Shown: piece after piece, positions 33,576 to 42,079 of the stretch
Layout: every line of letters starts with the position of its first letter
How positions within the stretch are numbered: position 1 is the first letter of the stretch
Origin: JAJPHW01 sp963771505
GTDB taxonomy: Bacteria; Acidobacteriota; Terriglobia; Terriglobales; Acidobacteriaceae
DNA length: 64,000 nt
Assembly: GCA_963771505.1 (NCBI GenBank)
Contig: CAVYTO010000001.1
Coordinates: 868,001-932,000 of the forward strand
Direction of reading: 5' to 3'
Made by a program: the position numbers and the translations under genes
Notes under the pieces: generated by a model
Told to the model about the DNA's origin: nothing
The model's database searches: none
The model's input: the letters and a program-made list of their open reading frames with translations, nothing else

Positions 33576-35051
33576 CTACCCGTCCAACTTCTTGGCAAGT
33601 AAGTCGTTCACCATCTGCGGATTAGCTTGCCCCTTGGAAGCTTTCATCACCTGTCCGACGAAAAATGCGATGACTGTTTTCTTGCCCCCGCGATACTGCT
33701 CAAGCTGTTTTGGATTTGCGGCCATCACCTGGTCGATGATTTTTTCCAGCGCAGACGTATCGCGCGATTGCTCCGGCCGGCCCTCTTCTTCGTAAACCTC
33801 CGGGAAGTCTTTGCCCCGCTCGAAGCTCAGGTCGTAGAGGTCTTTCAGCATCTTGCCGGAAATCGCTCCGCTTTCCACCAAGTCGGCGGAGACGGCGACG
33901 CCTTTCATGGAAATCGGAGACTGCTCAATCTCCAGTCCCTTCGCCTTCAGGCGGCCCATGATCTCGCCCTGCACCAGATTGGCGACGCGTTTAGGGCTCT
34001 TGGCGGCTTTCGCGGCGGATTCGAACTGATCGGCCAAAGTCCTCGTCAGGGTCAGCACTTGCGCGTCCTGCGGCGTTATGGCGTAATCAGCCACCAACCG
34101 GGCCCTTCGGGCCTCCGGCAGTTCGGGAAGCGTGGCCTTGATCTTTCCCTGCCATTTTTCATCGACCACCAGCGGCAGCAGGTCGGGCTCCGGAAAATAT
34201 CTGTAATCGTGCGCCTGCTCCTTCGAGCGCATGCTGTAAGTCTTTCCCTCCGCCGAATTGTAGAGTCGGCTTTCCTGGGTAATTCTTCCGCCTGACTCAA
34301 TCACTTCAATGTGGCGTTCGATCTCGTACTCCAAGGCTTCACGGACAAAGCGGAACGAATTTACATTCTTCACTTCAGTCTTCGTTCCAAACTTTTCCTG
34401 ACCTTTAGGGCGCACGCTGACGTTAGCGTCGCAACGCAGAGATCCCTCTTCCATGTTGCAATCGCTAATCCCCGTATAAAGAATGATTTCTTTCAGCCGG
34501 GTCAGATATTCGTAAGCCTCATCCGAAGACCGAAGATCGGGTTCGCTGACAATTTCAATTAACGGAACACCGCTGCGATTCAGGTCGACGGCTGTACTAT
34601 CTGCCGAGCCAACGAAGCCCTCATGCAAACTCTTGCCGGCGTCTTCTTCCAGGTGCAGGCGGGTAATTCCAATCTTTTTTTTCCCCTGACTGCCAAGCTC
34701 AATCGAGCCGAATTCCGCCAGCGGTTTGTCGAATTGAGAAATCTGGTATCCCTTGGGCAGGTCGGGATAGAAGTAGTTCTTCCGCGCAAAAATCGAAGTT
34801 TCATTGATGCGGCAATTGATGGCCATCGCCGCGAGCGTTGCGAATTCGACCGCTCTGCGGTTGAGCACTGGCAGCGCGCCCGGCAGCCCCAGGCAGACGG
34901 GACAAACATTGGTATTCGGGGAGTCGCCGAAACGGTTGGCGCATGAGCAGAACATCTTGCTCGCGGTCAGCAACTGGACGTGGACTTCGAGTCCGATGAC
35001 CGGCTCGTATTTCTCCCGCGCCGGAGCCGCGACCTGGGGCTGGCTTGCCAT
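33576..35051 (-). CDS. gatB: Aspartyl/glutamyl-tRNA amidotransferase subunit B
   Basis: A 491-residue subunit of the GatCAB complex, which converts misacylated Glu-tRNA(Gln) or Asp-tRNA(Asn) to the amide form. Motifs: YEPVIGLEVHVQLLTASKMF, CPVCLGLPGALPVLN, RKNYFYPDLPKGYQISQFD, DLNRSGVPLIEIVSEPD, EEGSLRCDANVSVRP and YRYFPEPDL; the tail domain has ANPKQLEQYRGGKKTVIAFFVGQVMK. The length is normal. gatA and gatC are not in the window. Confidence 0.95.
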   Translation of the reverse strand: MASQPQVAAPAREKYEPVIGLEVHVQLLTASKMFCSCANRFGDSPNTNVCPVCLGLPGALPVLNRRAVEFATLAAMAINCRINETSIFARKNYFYPDLPKGYQISQFDKPLAEFGSIELGSQGKKKIGITRLHLEEDAGKSLHEGFVGSADSTAVDLNRSGVPLIEIVSEPDLRSSDEAYEYLTRLKEIILYTGISDCNMEEGSLRCDANVSVRPKGQEKFGTKTEVKNVNSFRFVREALEYEIERHIEVIESGGRITQESRLYNSAEGKTYSMRSKEQAHDYRYFPEPDLLPLVVDEKWQGKIKATLPELPEARRARLVADYAITPQDAQVLTLTRTLADQFESAAKAAKSPKRVANLVQGEIMGRLKAKGLEIEQSPISMKGVAVSADLVESGAISGKMLKDLYDLSFERGKDFPEVYEEEGRPEQSRDTSALEKIIDQVMAANPKQLEQYRGGKKTVIAFFVGQVMKASKGQANPQMVNDLLAKKLDG

Positions 35052-35097
35052 ATTAACTGATTATAAAGCGGGGGGCTGCAAGGATTGCGGAAGGCAC

Positions 35098-35715
35098 CTA
35101 CTTTCCCAACGCGACTTCGAAATACATCAACTCAGTGCCCTTTGCATCATTGACGCCGGTCAGATAGAAGCTTGAGCCCGCGACTGAGTTGGAAATGTCG
35201 GATACGTCGAAGAACATAAATCCCGCTTGAGTGCTGTGCGGCTCAACCGCCTTCGCTCCAAACTGCGCACGCGAAATTTCATCTTGTGCCTGCTGGCTCA
35301 CGGAGCCCTTTACTTTCTTCGGCCAGGGCAGCGGGTTCGCTTTCCCGCTTGCCGAAGGATGCGAAAGCCGGCGGTAAATATCGTCTTCAGTAGCGCGCGA
35401 AATCTTGTTGCGGTCGGCGGTGATGAATTGAGCAGCCATGTTTCCCAACGCTATCGGCTCTTCTCCGTTATTGGTAATCACTACGTAGAGGGGCAAAAGG
35501 CCGTTGTCCAAATAGTGCACCGAAAAGATTTCTCCCTTGGCGGCTGTGTCGTAGGGATCGATGCCAACCGTTACTTTATCGTCGGAATGGGCGTCATGCG
35601 CCGCATAGCTGTCCGCCGGTTTAGGGGAGGGCAACACAAACTGTTTCGCAGCCACGCTAAATGCCGAAGCGATTGCGACAAGAGCCAGAACGCGGGTCGT
35701 CGTTTGGATTGACAT
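35098..35715 (-). CDS. Secreted hypothetical protein
   Basis: A 205-residue protein with a signal peptide (RVLALVAIASAFSVAAKQF). The mature part is beta-rich: IFSVHYLDNGLLPLYVVITN, EEPIALGNMAAQFITADRNK and STQAGFMFFDVSDI, which suggests an immunoglobulin-like fold. I know no function. It starts at ATG 35715, divergent from the waaA operon. Confidence 0.65.
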   Translation of the reverse strand: MSIQTTTRVLALVAIASAFSVAAKQFVLPSPKPADSYAAHDAHSDDKVTVGIDPYDTAAKGEIFSVHYLDNGLLPLYVVITNNGEEPIALGNMAAQFITADRNKISRATEDDIYRRLSHPSASGKANPLPWPKKVKGSVSQQAQDEISRAQFGAKAVEPHSTQAGFMFFDVSDISNSVAGSSFYLTGVNDAKGTELMYFEVALGK

Positions 35716-35797
35716 AGAGTCGCTCCGATTATAGATGCGCCAGACATGGCCAAACGCTGTTTCCCACTGTGGGCCATTTAGAATGTGTCATCAATCC

Positions 35798-37117
35798 ATG
35801 TACTTTCTTTATAGCGCGCTCCTGGCGATGGCTTTGGTCCTGAGTCTGCCCTACTGGCTGCTGGAGATGCTGCGCCACGGCAAGTATCGCGCCGGATGGA
35901 GCGAGCGCCTGGGGCGCGTTCCGCGCCGAATCAAGAGCGATCGGCCGCAGGACGTGATTTGGATTCATGCCGTTTCTGTTGGCGAAGTGCTAGCCATCAG
36001 CCAACTGGTCGAGCGGCTGTACGCTGCGCTTCCCCACTGCAGAATTGTCGTTTCGACCACCACCGACTCAGGCCAACGATTGGCGCGACAGCGCTTCGGC
36101 GCAGAGAACGTTTTCTACGTTCCGCTCGACTTTCGGTTCGCCATCCAGCCGTACATGCGGATCCTACGACCCGCGCTTCTGGTAATCGCCGAAACGGAAT
36201 TCTGGCCCAACCTGCTTCATTGTGCCGCCACGCGAGGCTCGGGCGTTGCGGTCGTGAATGCCCGTATCTCTGATCGGTCATTGCCGGGTTATCTCCGTTG
36301 GAGAAAGCCGTTAGCGGGGGTACTGAACGACGTTGATTTGTTCTTAAGCCAAACTCCCACCGACGCAACTCGACTGCAACAGATTGGAGCGCCTCGGAAT
36401 CGAATCCGCACTGCCGGCAATCTCAAATACGACATGCCGAAGCCTATGCTGGCGCCGGTTGTCGAGCAACTGCGGGAAATGTTTCATCATTCGGGAGCAG
36501 GCCCGGTCATCGTCTGTGGCAGCACCGTGGCCGGTGAAGAGGCATTGCTGCTCAAGGCCTTTGAGCACGTTCTCGTTATTTATCGGCAAGCGGTGATGAT
36601 TCTCGCGCCGCGGCGTCCCGAGCGGTTTAATGAAGTCGGCGAGCTGCTGACCGAGCTTCGCATTCCATTCCGCAAGCGCTCGCAGTGGAATGGCGAGACT
36701 CTATCGGGAGGAGTGCTGCTGCTCGATAGCATCGGCGAACTTGCTTCGATTTACTCGCTGGCAGATATTGCCTTCGTCGGCGGCAGCCTCGAACCGTTTG
36801 GGGGGCACAACATCCTCGAACCGGCCCAGCACGGCGTTGCCACCGTTGTGGGCAACCACACCGCGAATTTTCGCGACATGGTCCAACTGTTTCAGTCTCG
36901 CGATGCACTGCGTATCGTCGGACCCGCCGAACTTCCTCTGGTTTGGATGGAACTGCTGGCCGACCCGCAACAGCGTTTAACCCTGGGAGGAAATGCCGCG
37001 GCCACGCTTCAATCGCAAACCGGCGCGACAGATATTACGCTGAAAGCTCTTTTGGATTTGCTCCCTCAGCGGCCTCATCATTTTTCAGCGGAAGTTGGCC
37101 ACGCGACCCAACTGTGA
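35798..37117 (+). CDS. waaA: 3-deoxy-D-manno-octulosonic acid (Kdo) transferase
   Basis: A 439-residue GT30 enzyme that adds Kdo to lipid IV-A, first step of the LPS core. It begins with a membrane-associated helix (LYSALLAMALVLSLPYWLLE), then WSERLGRVPRR, WIHAVSVGEVLA (catalytic Glu region), VVSTTTDSGQ and ETEFWPNLLH; the C-terminal half has VCGSTVAGEE, APRRPERF and GGSLEPFGGHNILEPAQHG. The ATG at 35798 is chosen because the family N-terminus starts here; upstream codons are unlike it. lpxK overlaps its stop by four bases. Confidence 0.95.
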   Translation: MYFLYSALLAMALVLSLPYWLLEMLRHGKYRAGWSERLGRVPRRIKSDRPQDVIWIHAVSVGEVLAISQLVERLYAALPHCRIVVSTTTDSGQRLARQRFGAENVFYVPLDFRFAIQPYMRILRPALLVIAETEFWPNLLHCAATRGSGVAVVNARISDRSLPGYLRWRKPLAGVLNDVDLFLSQTPTDATRLQQIGAPRNRIRTAGNLKYDMPKPMLAPVVEQLREMFHHSGAGPVIVCGSTVAGEEALLLKAFEHVLVIYRQAVMILAPRRPERFNEVGELLTELRIPFRKRSQWNGETLSGGVLLLDSIGELASIYSLADIAFVGGSLEPFGGHNILEPAQHGVATVVGNHTANFRDMVQLFQSRDALRIVGPAELPLVWMELLADPQQRLTLGGNAAATLQSQTGATDITLKALLDLLPQRPHHFSAEVGHATQL

Positions 37118-38073
37118 GCCTCCTTTCATCCACTTACGGTGCGGTTGTCGCGGCCAAGAACGAACTTTATGACCGCGGATGGCTCCGATCCAGCCGGTTG
37201 CGGGGGCCTGTGGTGAGCGTCGGCAACCTATCCGTCGGCGGCGCGGGCAAGACGCCGTTCACTATTCTTCTCGGCCAATTGCTGTTGGCACGGGGAATCA
37301 AGTTCGACGTTCTATCACGGGGCTACGGTCGTAAGACTCGCGGGACGGCGCTGGTCGATCCGACTGGCTCGCCGACAGAGTTCGGCGACGAACCGATTCT
37401 GATCGCTAAAAAACTTGAGGTGCCGGTCGTCGTCGGTGAGAGCCGGTACAAAGCGGGCCAGTTTGCCGAATCGAAATTCGGTCTTCAACTTCACTTGTTG
37501 GACGACGGCTTCCAGCACCGCGCTCTTGCCCGCGACTACGACATTGTTCTGGTTACGCCTGAAGACGCTCATGGGCAGCTCTTGCCTACGGGACGGCTGC
37601 GCGAACGACTGGGGGCTATGAATCGGGCTGACGCCGTAGTCCTCATGAAGAACGCCAATGCCGCTGAGTTTCCAATCGAGACCCAACAAGTCTGGCGCAC
37701 CAATCGCGGCATCGCGCTCGATGCTCCTCCGCCGCGCCCTCTGGTGTTCTGCGGAATTGCCCGGCCCGAAGACTTTCTTCATCAACTCAAATCCAACGGA
37801 ATCACGCCGGCAGCGCACAGATTTTTTCGCGATCACCATGCTTATACCAAGGCTGACATCGACGGTTTGTTGCGTTTGCGCGATTCGAATTCCGCCGACG
37901 GTTTCATTACCACAGAAAAGGATGCGATCAACCTGGGCGAACTCAAGGCCAAACTGCGCCCGTTGTCAGTCGCTCAAGTAACAATGGAACTCGAAAGTCC
38001 CGATGGCACTCTGAATACGATTCTCCGCGTGATTGCGGAGCGCAAAAGCGGCGGCGTGAGAGAATCCAGCTAG
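37114..38073 (+). CDS. lpxK: Tetraacyldisaccharide 4'-kinase
   Basis: A 319-residue P-loop kinase that phosphorylates the lipid A precursor at the 4' position. Motifs: PVVSVGNLSVGGAGKTPF (Walker A), SRGYGRKTRGT, GDEPILIAKK, LLDDGFQHRALARD (Walker B-like) and LLPTGRLRE. The GTG start at 37114 overlaps the waaA stop in a GTGA arrangement, which supports translational coupling. The frame is open upstream inside waaA but without resemblance. Confidence 0.95.
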   Translation: MSLLSSTYGAVVAAKNELYDRGWLRSSRLRGPVVSVGNLSVGGAGKTPFTILLGQLLLARGIKFDVLSRGYGRKTRGTALVDPTGSPTEFGDEPILIAKKLEVPVVVGESRYKAGQFAESKFGLQLHLLDDGFQHRALARDYDIVLVTPEDAHGQLLPTGRLRERLGAMNRADAVVLMKNANAAEFPIETQQVWRTNRGIALDAPPPRPLVFCGIARPEDFLHQLKSNGITPAAHRFFRDHHAYTKADIDGLLRLRDSNSADGFITTEKDAINLGELKAKLRPLSVAQVTMELESPDGTLNTILRVIAERKSGGVRESS

Positions 38074-38076
38074 CTC

Positions 38077-39123
38077 ATGAGCAAGCACCCTCGCAAGCAC
38101 ACAGAAGAGCGCGAACGGCTGCGGCGCATTGTCGAATCGTTCGCAAAAGTCACGGTCACGGTAGTGGGCGACCTGGTGGCGGATGAATTTGTGTTTGGTG
38201 AAATTTCGCGCGTCTCGCGCGAAGCTCCCGTGCTCATTCTTCGCCACAAAGATCGCAAAGTCGTACCCGGCGGAGGCGCAAACGCGATCAACAATCTCGC
38301 AGACCTGGGCGTGAACGTGCTGCCGGTCGGAGTAGTCGGCGAAGATGAAGTCGGCAAATTGCTGCTGAAATTGTTCCGGCGCAAGCGCATTCCGCTCGTC
38401 GGCATCGTGCGCGACAAACAGTATGCGACCGTCACCAAGACCCGCGTCCTTGCCGGGATGACCCACAGTTGGCAGCAACAGGTGGTTCGAATCGATCGCG
38501 AGCCGGACAATCCACCGGATGCGCACACTCGCCGCGAACTCGTTCTCGCGGCACGCGAATATGCTCGCGCGTCCGATGCGTTGATGATTTCCGACTACGG
38601 ATACGGCGCTGCGACGCCGCGCATATTCAATGCGATTCGCGAGAAGGGCCGCTTGTCAAAAATCCCGGTCGTTTTAGACTCGCGACGGCGGATTCTCGAG
38701 TATTCCGGCGTGACAGCGGCCACCCCCAACGAGCCGGAAGTGGAAGAGGCTCTCGGAATCAAAATCGGCCAGGACTGGCCGCAACTGTGTGCCGCGGCAG
38801 AACAAGTTATGGCGGAGATGAAGTTGCAATCGCTCGTCATCACCCGCGGTCGCGATGGCATGGCCGCTTTTTCGACGGTGAATACGCCCGTAGATATTCC
38901 GATTTTCGGGCCAGACGAGGCAACAGACGTCACTGGAGCCGGTGATACCGTCATCGCCACATTCACCGCCGCGCTGGGCGCTGGAGCGACCACCGAGGAA
39001 GCCGCGCAGCTCGCTAATTACGCAGGAGGAATCGTTGTCACCAAGCGAGGCACGGCGACGGTGTCCCAAGCCGAACTATTGACTGCGCTTGATCAGACTC
39101 CTCCTGCCACGCGGGAGCACTAA
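38077..39123 (+). CDS. rfaE1: D-glycero-beta-D-manno-heptose-7-phosphate kinase
   Basis: A 348-residue PfkB-family sugar kinase. It corresponds to the N-terminal domain of bifunctional HldE: VTVVGDLVADEFVFGEISRV, VPGGGANAINNLADLG, TKTRVLAG, QVVRIDRE and the anion-hole motif DVTGAGDTVIATFTAAL. It phosphorylates heptose 7-phosphate for ADP-heptose synthesis. In E. coli kinase and adenylyltransferase are fused; here they are two genes separated by five bases. Confidence 0.95.
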   Translation: MSKHPRKHTEERERLRRIVESFAKVTVTVVGDLVADEFVFGEISRVSREAPVLILRHKDRKVVPGGGANAINNLADLGVNVLPVGVVGEDEVGKLLLKLFRRKRIPLVGIVRDKQYATVTKTRVLAGMTHSWQQQVVRIDREPDNPPDAHTRRELVLAAREYARASDALMISDYGYGAATPRIFNAIREKGRLSKIPVVLDSRRRILEYSGVTAATPNEPEVEEALGIKIGQDWPQLCAAAEQVMAEMKLQSLVITRGRDGMAAFSTVNTPVDIPIFGPDEATDVTGAGDTVIATFTAALGAGATTEEAAQLANYAGGIVVTKRGTATVSQAELLTALDQTPPATREH

Positions 39124-39128
39124 ACACA

Positions 39129-39611
39129 ATGAACAACAATAAAATCTTGGGCCGCTCTCAAGCGCGGGTACAGGTAGATAACTGGCGCCAGGCCGGCGAT
39201 TCGATCACCCTGGCGAACGGCTGCTTCGACGTTCTGCATGTCGGGCACATTCGCTATCTGCGCGCTGCAAAGGATCTAGGCGGCCGCCTGATTGTGGCGG
39301 TGAATTCCGACAAGTCCGTCCGCGATCTCAAAGGCGAAGGCCGCCCAGTCATGCCGGAACACGAACGTGCAGAGATTCTGGCGGCCCTCGCTTGCGTAGA
39401 TGCGGTAGTCATATTCGGTGAGCGCGATGTCCGTGGTCTGGTTGCTGAACTTCGCCCCAACGTGCAGGCTAAAGGCACCGACTACACAGTCGAGTCTGTT
39501 CCGGAGCGCGATGCCGTTGAAAGCTGCGGCGGCCGGGTCGCAATCGTAGGCGACCCGAAGGACCATTCCGCCACCGAGATCATCCGCCGTTCAGGATCGC
39601 GCCAGCCGTGA
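39129..39611 (+). CDS. rfaE2: D-glycero-beta-D-manno-heptose 1-phosphate adenylyltransferase
   Basis: A 160-residue nucleotidyltransferase, equivalent to the C-terminal domain of HldE. The motifs are LANGCFDVLHVGHIRYLRAA (HxGH nucleotide site), VAVNSDKSVRDLKGEGRP, VIFGERDV and AKGTDYTVE. It turns heptose 1-phosphate into ADP-heptose, substrate of the heptosyltransferase that follows. The waaC start overlaps its stop. Confidence 0.95.
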   Translation: MNNNKILGRSQARVQVDNWRQAGDSITLANGCFDVLHVGHIRYLRAAKDLGGRLIVAVNSDKSVRDLKGEGRPVMPEHERAEILAALACVDAVVIFGERDVRGLVAELRPNVQAKGTDYTVESVPERDAVESCGGRVAIVGDPKDHSATEIIRRSGSRQP

Positions 39612-40660
39612 ATGGGCGGCCATCAAGGATCCTCATCGTTCGGCTCAGCGCCATGGGCGATGTAATTCACGCCTTGCCCGCAGCTACCGCGTTGCGTGAG
39701 GCGATGCCTGATGTTCACATTGGATGGCTGATCGAACAGCGATGGTCCGAGCTTCTTTGCGCGAAAGGATTTCAAATTAACGGCCCGCGAGCGCCTCACC
39801 GTCCGCTGATCGATCAAGTGCATTGCATAGACACGAAGCGTTGGCGCAAGTCTCTGTTTGCCGGGGAGACGCGACGCGATTTTCGCTCGGCGGTCGCAGC
39901 ACTTAGAAGGGCCGATTACGATACCGCCGTCGACTTTCAGGGCCTCATTCGTTCGGCTGTGTTCGCCCGACTCTCAGGAGCGAAAGGGCGTTTCGGATTT
40001 CAACAGCCTAGAGAAAGCGCAGCCCGCTGGTTTTACACTGATTCCGTTGTCGCGCAGGGTGCGCATGTGATCGAACAAAACTGCTCTCTAGCTGAAAATA
40101 TTGTTCAATTGCCAAGCCAAATTCCCAATGTACCGCTCCCCATCGACGAAAACGCAGAACACAGGGTCTCGCAGGAATTGACTGCGCGAGGCATGAACAG
40201 ATTCGCAATTCTCAATCCAGGCGCGGGATGGGGAGCAAAGCAGTGGTCCCCGAAACGCTACGGCGAGGTCGCCGCCCGCTTAGGTCTGCCTTCTTTGATT
40301 AATTTTGGTCCCGGCGAAGAATCGCTTGCACTTGCTGTTGAAACCGCCAGCCGAGGCGCAGCTCAACGCATTTCTCTCTCCCTCGGCGAGCTGATCTCGC
40401 TCACTCGGCGTGCCAGCCTTTTTATCGGCGGAGACACAGGGCCCATGCATCTAGCTTCGGGCCTCAAAATTCCTGTGGTCGCTATCTTTGGACCGACCGA
40501 TCCGGCGCGGAACGGCCCATTCGGAAATCGAAATGTAGTTATCCGTTCTCCCGCCAGCGCCACGAACTATTCGCACAGCGCAACATCCGATAGCGGCATG
40601 CTGCAAATCGGAGTCGATGAAGTCGTGCGAGCGTCGCAGGATTTAATGGGCGCAGCATGA
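39608..40660 (+). CDS. waaC: LPS heptosyltransferase I
   Basis: A 350-residue GT9 glycosyltransferase that adds the first heptose to Kdo. Motifs: ILIVRLSAMGDVIHALPAA at the N-terminus, VDFQGLIRSAVFARLSGAKG, ILNPGAGWGAKQWSP and the donor site FIGGDTGPMHLASGLKIPVVAIFGPTDP (shown in part). The GTG start at 39608 overlaps the rfaE2 stop by four bases and its own stop overlaps the next gene the same way, so the run is tightly coupled. Confidence 0.95.
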   Translation: MNGRPSRILIVRLSAMGDVIHALPAATALREAMPDVHIGWLIEQRWSELLCAKGFQINGPRAPHRPLIDQVHCIDTKRWRKSLFAGETRRDFRSAVAALRRADYDTAVDFQGLIRSAVFARLSGAKGRFGFQQPRESAARWFYTDSVVAQGAHVIEQNCSLAENIVQLPSQIPNVPLPIDENAEHRVSQELTARGMNRFAILNPGAGWGAKQWSPKRYGEVAARLGLPSLINFGPGEESLALAVETASRGAAQRISLSLGELISLTRRASLFIGGDTGPMHLASGLKIPVVAIFGPTDPARNGPFGNRNVVIRSPASATNYSHSATSDSGMLQIGVDEVVRASQDLMGAA

Positions 40661-41208
40661 GCGGCAAATCTACCTGGCAAAAAATCGCGCGTCGTATCCG
40701 GGTTCCGCTCGGTTTTGCTTTCGCGGCACTCTATCTTTGGCTGGCGAGGCCGAATGTCGCTTCTATGCTGGCCGGCTCCGCGCTGGTGATACCCGGATTG
40801 CTCATTCGCGCTCTGGCATCGGGCCACGTGCAGAAGAACGAACAGCTCGCTACCAGCGGCCCTTATGCCTTCACTCGGAATCCCCTGTATCTAGGATCGC
40901 TTGTGCTCACGGTCGGTTTCGCTATGGCCGCCCGAAATTCGTGGGTGGGTATTGCTATCGTTCTGTTCTTTCTTGCAATCTACCTACCCGTCATTCGCGG
41001 CGAAGAGGAATTCCTGCAAGGCCACTTTCCGGAGTTTGGCGCGTACAAGAGCGCAGTGCCCCGATTGCTGCCGCGCCTCACCCCTTTCGGGGAAAGTGCC
41101 GTGACTTTCTCATCGCAACTTTATTGGAAACACCGCGAATACAACGCTACGCTGGGAGCATTGGCGATCATGGCGGTGTTGGCAGCGAAGATGATTTGGA
41201 TGAAGTAG
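40657..41208 (+). CDS. Isoprenylcysteine carboxylmethyltransferase-like membrane protein
   Basis: A 183-residue integral membrane protein of the ICMT/PEMT-like type. It has several hydrophobic helices and the signature region LATSGPYAFTRNPLYLGSLVL followed by RGEEEFLQGHFPEFGAYK, which binds S-adenosylmethionine in this family. The methyl acceptor in bacteria is generally unknown. Its overlap with waaC suggests a task connected with the envelope. Its 3' end overlaps the convergent GT2 gene by 41 bases. Confidence 0.8.
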   Translation: MSGKSTWQKIARRIRVPLGFAFAALYLWLARPNVASMLAGSALVIPGLLIRALASGHVQKNEQLATSGPYAFTRNPLYLGSLVLTVGFAMAARNSWVGIAIVLFFLAIYLPVIRGEEEFLQGHFPEFGAYKSAVPRLLPRLTPFGESAVTFSSQLYWKHREYNATLGALAIMAVLAAKMIWMK

Positions 41209-42064
41209 CTCGTTCAGCTTGAGCGCCAGAACCGCCGTACCGCGTCAGCTTGAAATCCCCAGCCCGAATTTCATCGATGCCAGCCCTCGCTCTAACAATC
41301 TTCTCGCTTTCAGTCCGCGCAAAGAGTGTGTCGCTCGCAGGATTACGTGACGGCAACTTTTCGTGCATCAGGTGATACTGGATCACGCGATTTCTCAGGT
41401 TACGTATCCGCACTCCGCTGTGCTGCAAGCGCAGACCCAGATCAGCATCTTCTTTTCCCCAGCCTTCGAACTCTTCGTTGAAACCGTTCACGTTGATCAG
41501 GTCGTCACGCCACACGGAAAAGTTGCTGCCTAGAAAGTTCGTATTGCTGGACTCGTAGAAAAACGGAAGATGAACGCCATGCTCAATCACACGGGCTTTT
41601 CCGCGCATCCACAATTCAGCGAGTTTTATTGGAGTAAAACCAAGTCCATTCTCGAGGATTTGTGCCGGCGTCGGAACCACGTCGCGACTGATATGTGCGC
41701 GGCGGCCGTCGATGGCAGTTCGCGGTTCCGCATAGAACTGATGGTTACGGATGAAATCGCGGTGCGGCAGGCAATCCATATCCAAAACGATGAGCCGCGA
41801 AAATCGGCTGGATTGAATCGCGCGATTGAGGATGCGTGCTTTGCGAAATCCCTTCTTGTCGTGGGTCGCATGCGCAATGCCGTGAACAAAGCGCGGAGCC
41901 CAAGTTTTAAGAATTGGGGCGTATTCCTGACTGGAGCCATCATCCGCCAGCACCACTTCGAAGTCGTGGAAGCTCTGAACCGCAAGCGCTGCCAGACTCG
42001 TTTCCAGGATGTCGAGATCGTTGTACGTCCCAACAATGACGGACGCGCTGCCGGAAAAAGCCAT
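41168..42064 (-). CDS. Family 2 glycosyltransferase with galactosyltransferase-like C-terminus
   Basis: A 298-residue GT-A glycosyltransferase. The N-terminus ASVIVGTYNDLDILETSLAA and VVLADDGSSQEY form the nucleotide-binding part, VLDMDCLPHRDF is the DxD metal motif, and NGFNEEFEGWGKEDADLGLRL is the C-terminal ED motif that positions the acceptor. It probably acts on LPS or exopolysaccharide, as it faces the LPS core operon. The C-terminal tail is Ser-rich. Confidence 0.85.
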   Translation of the reverse strand: MAFSGSASVIVGTYNDLDILETSLAALAVQSFHDFEVVLADDGSSQEYAPILKTWAPRFVHGIAHATHDKKGFRKARILNRAIQSSRFSRLIVLDMDCLPHRDFIRNHQFYAEPRTAIDGRRAHISRDVVPTPAQILENGLGFTPIKLAELWMRGKARVIEHGVHLPFFYESSNTNFLGSNFSVWRDDLINVNGFNEEFEGWGKEDADLGLRLQHSGVRIRNLRNRVIQYHLMHEKLPSRNPASDTLFARTESEKIVRARAGIDEIRAGDFKLTRYGGSGAQAERATSSKSSSLPTPP

Positions 42065-42079
42065 GCCGTGACCGCGCGT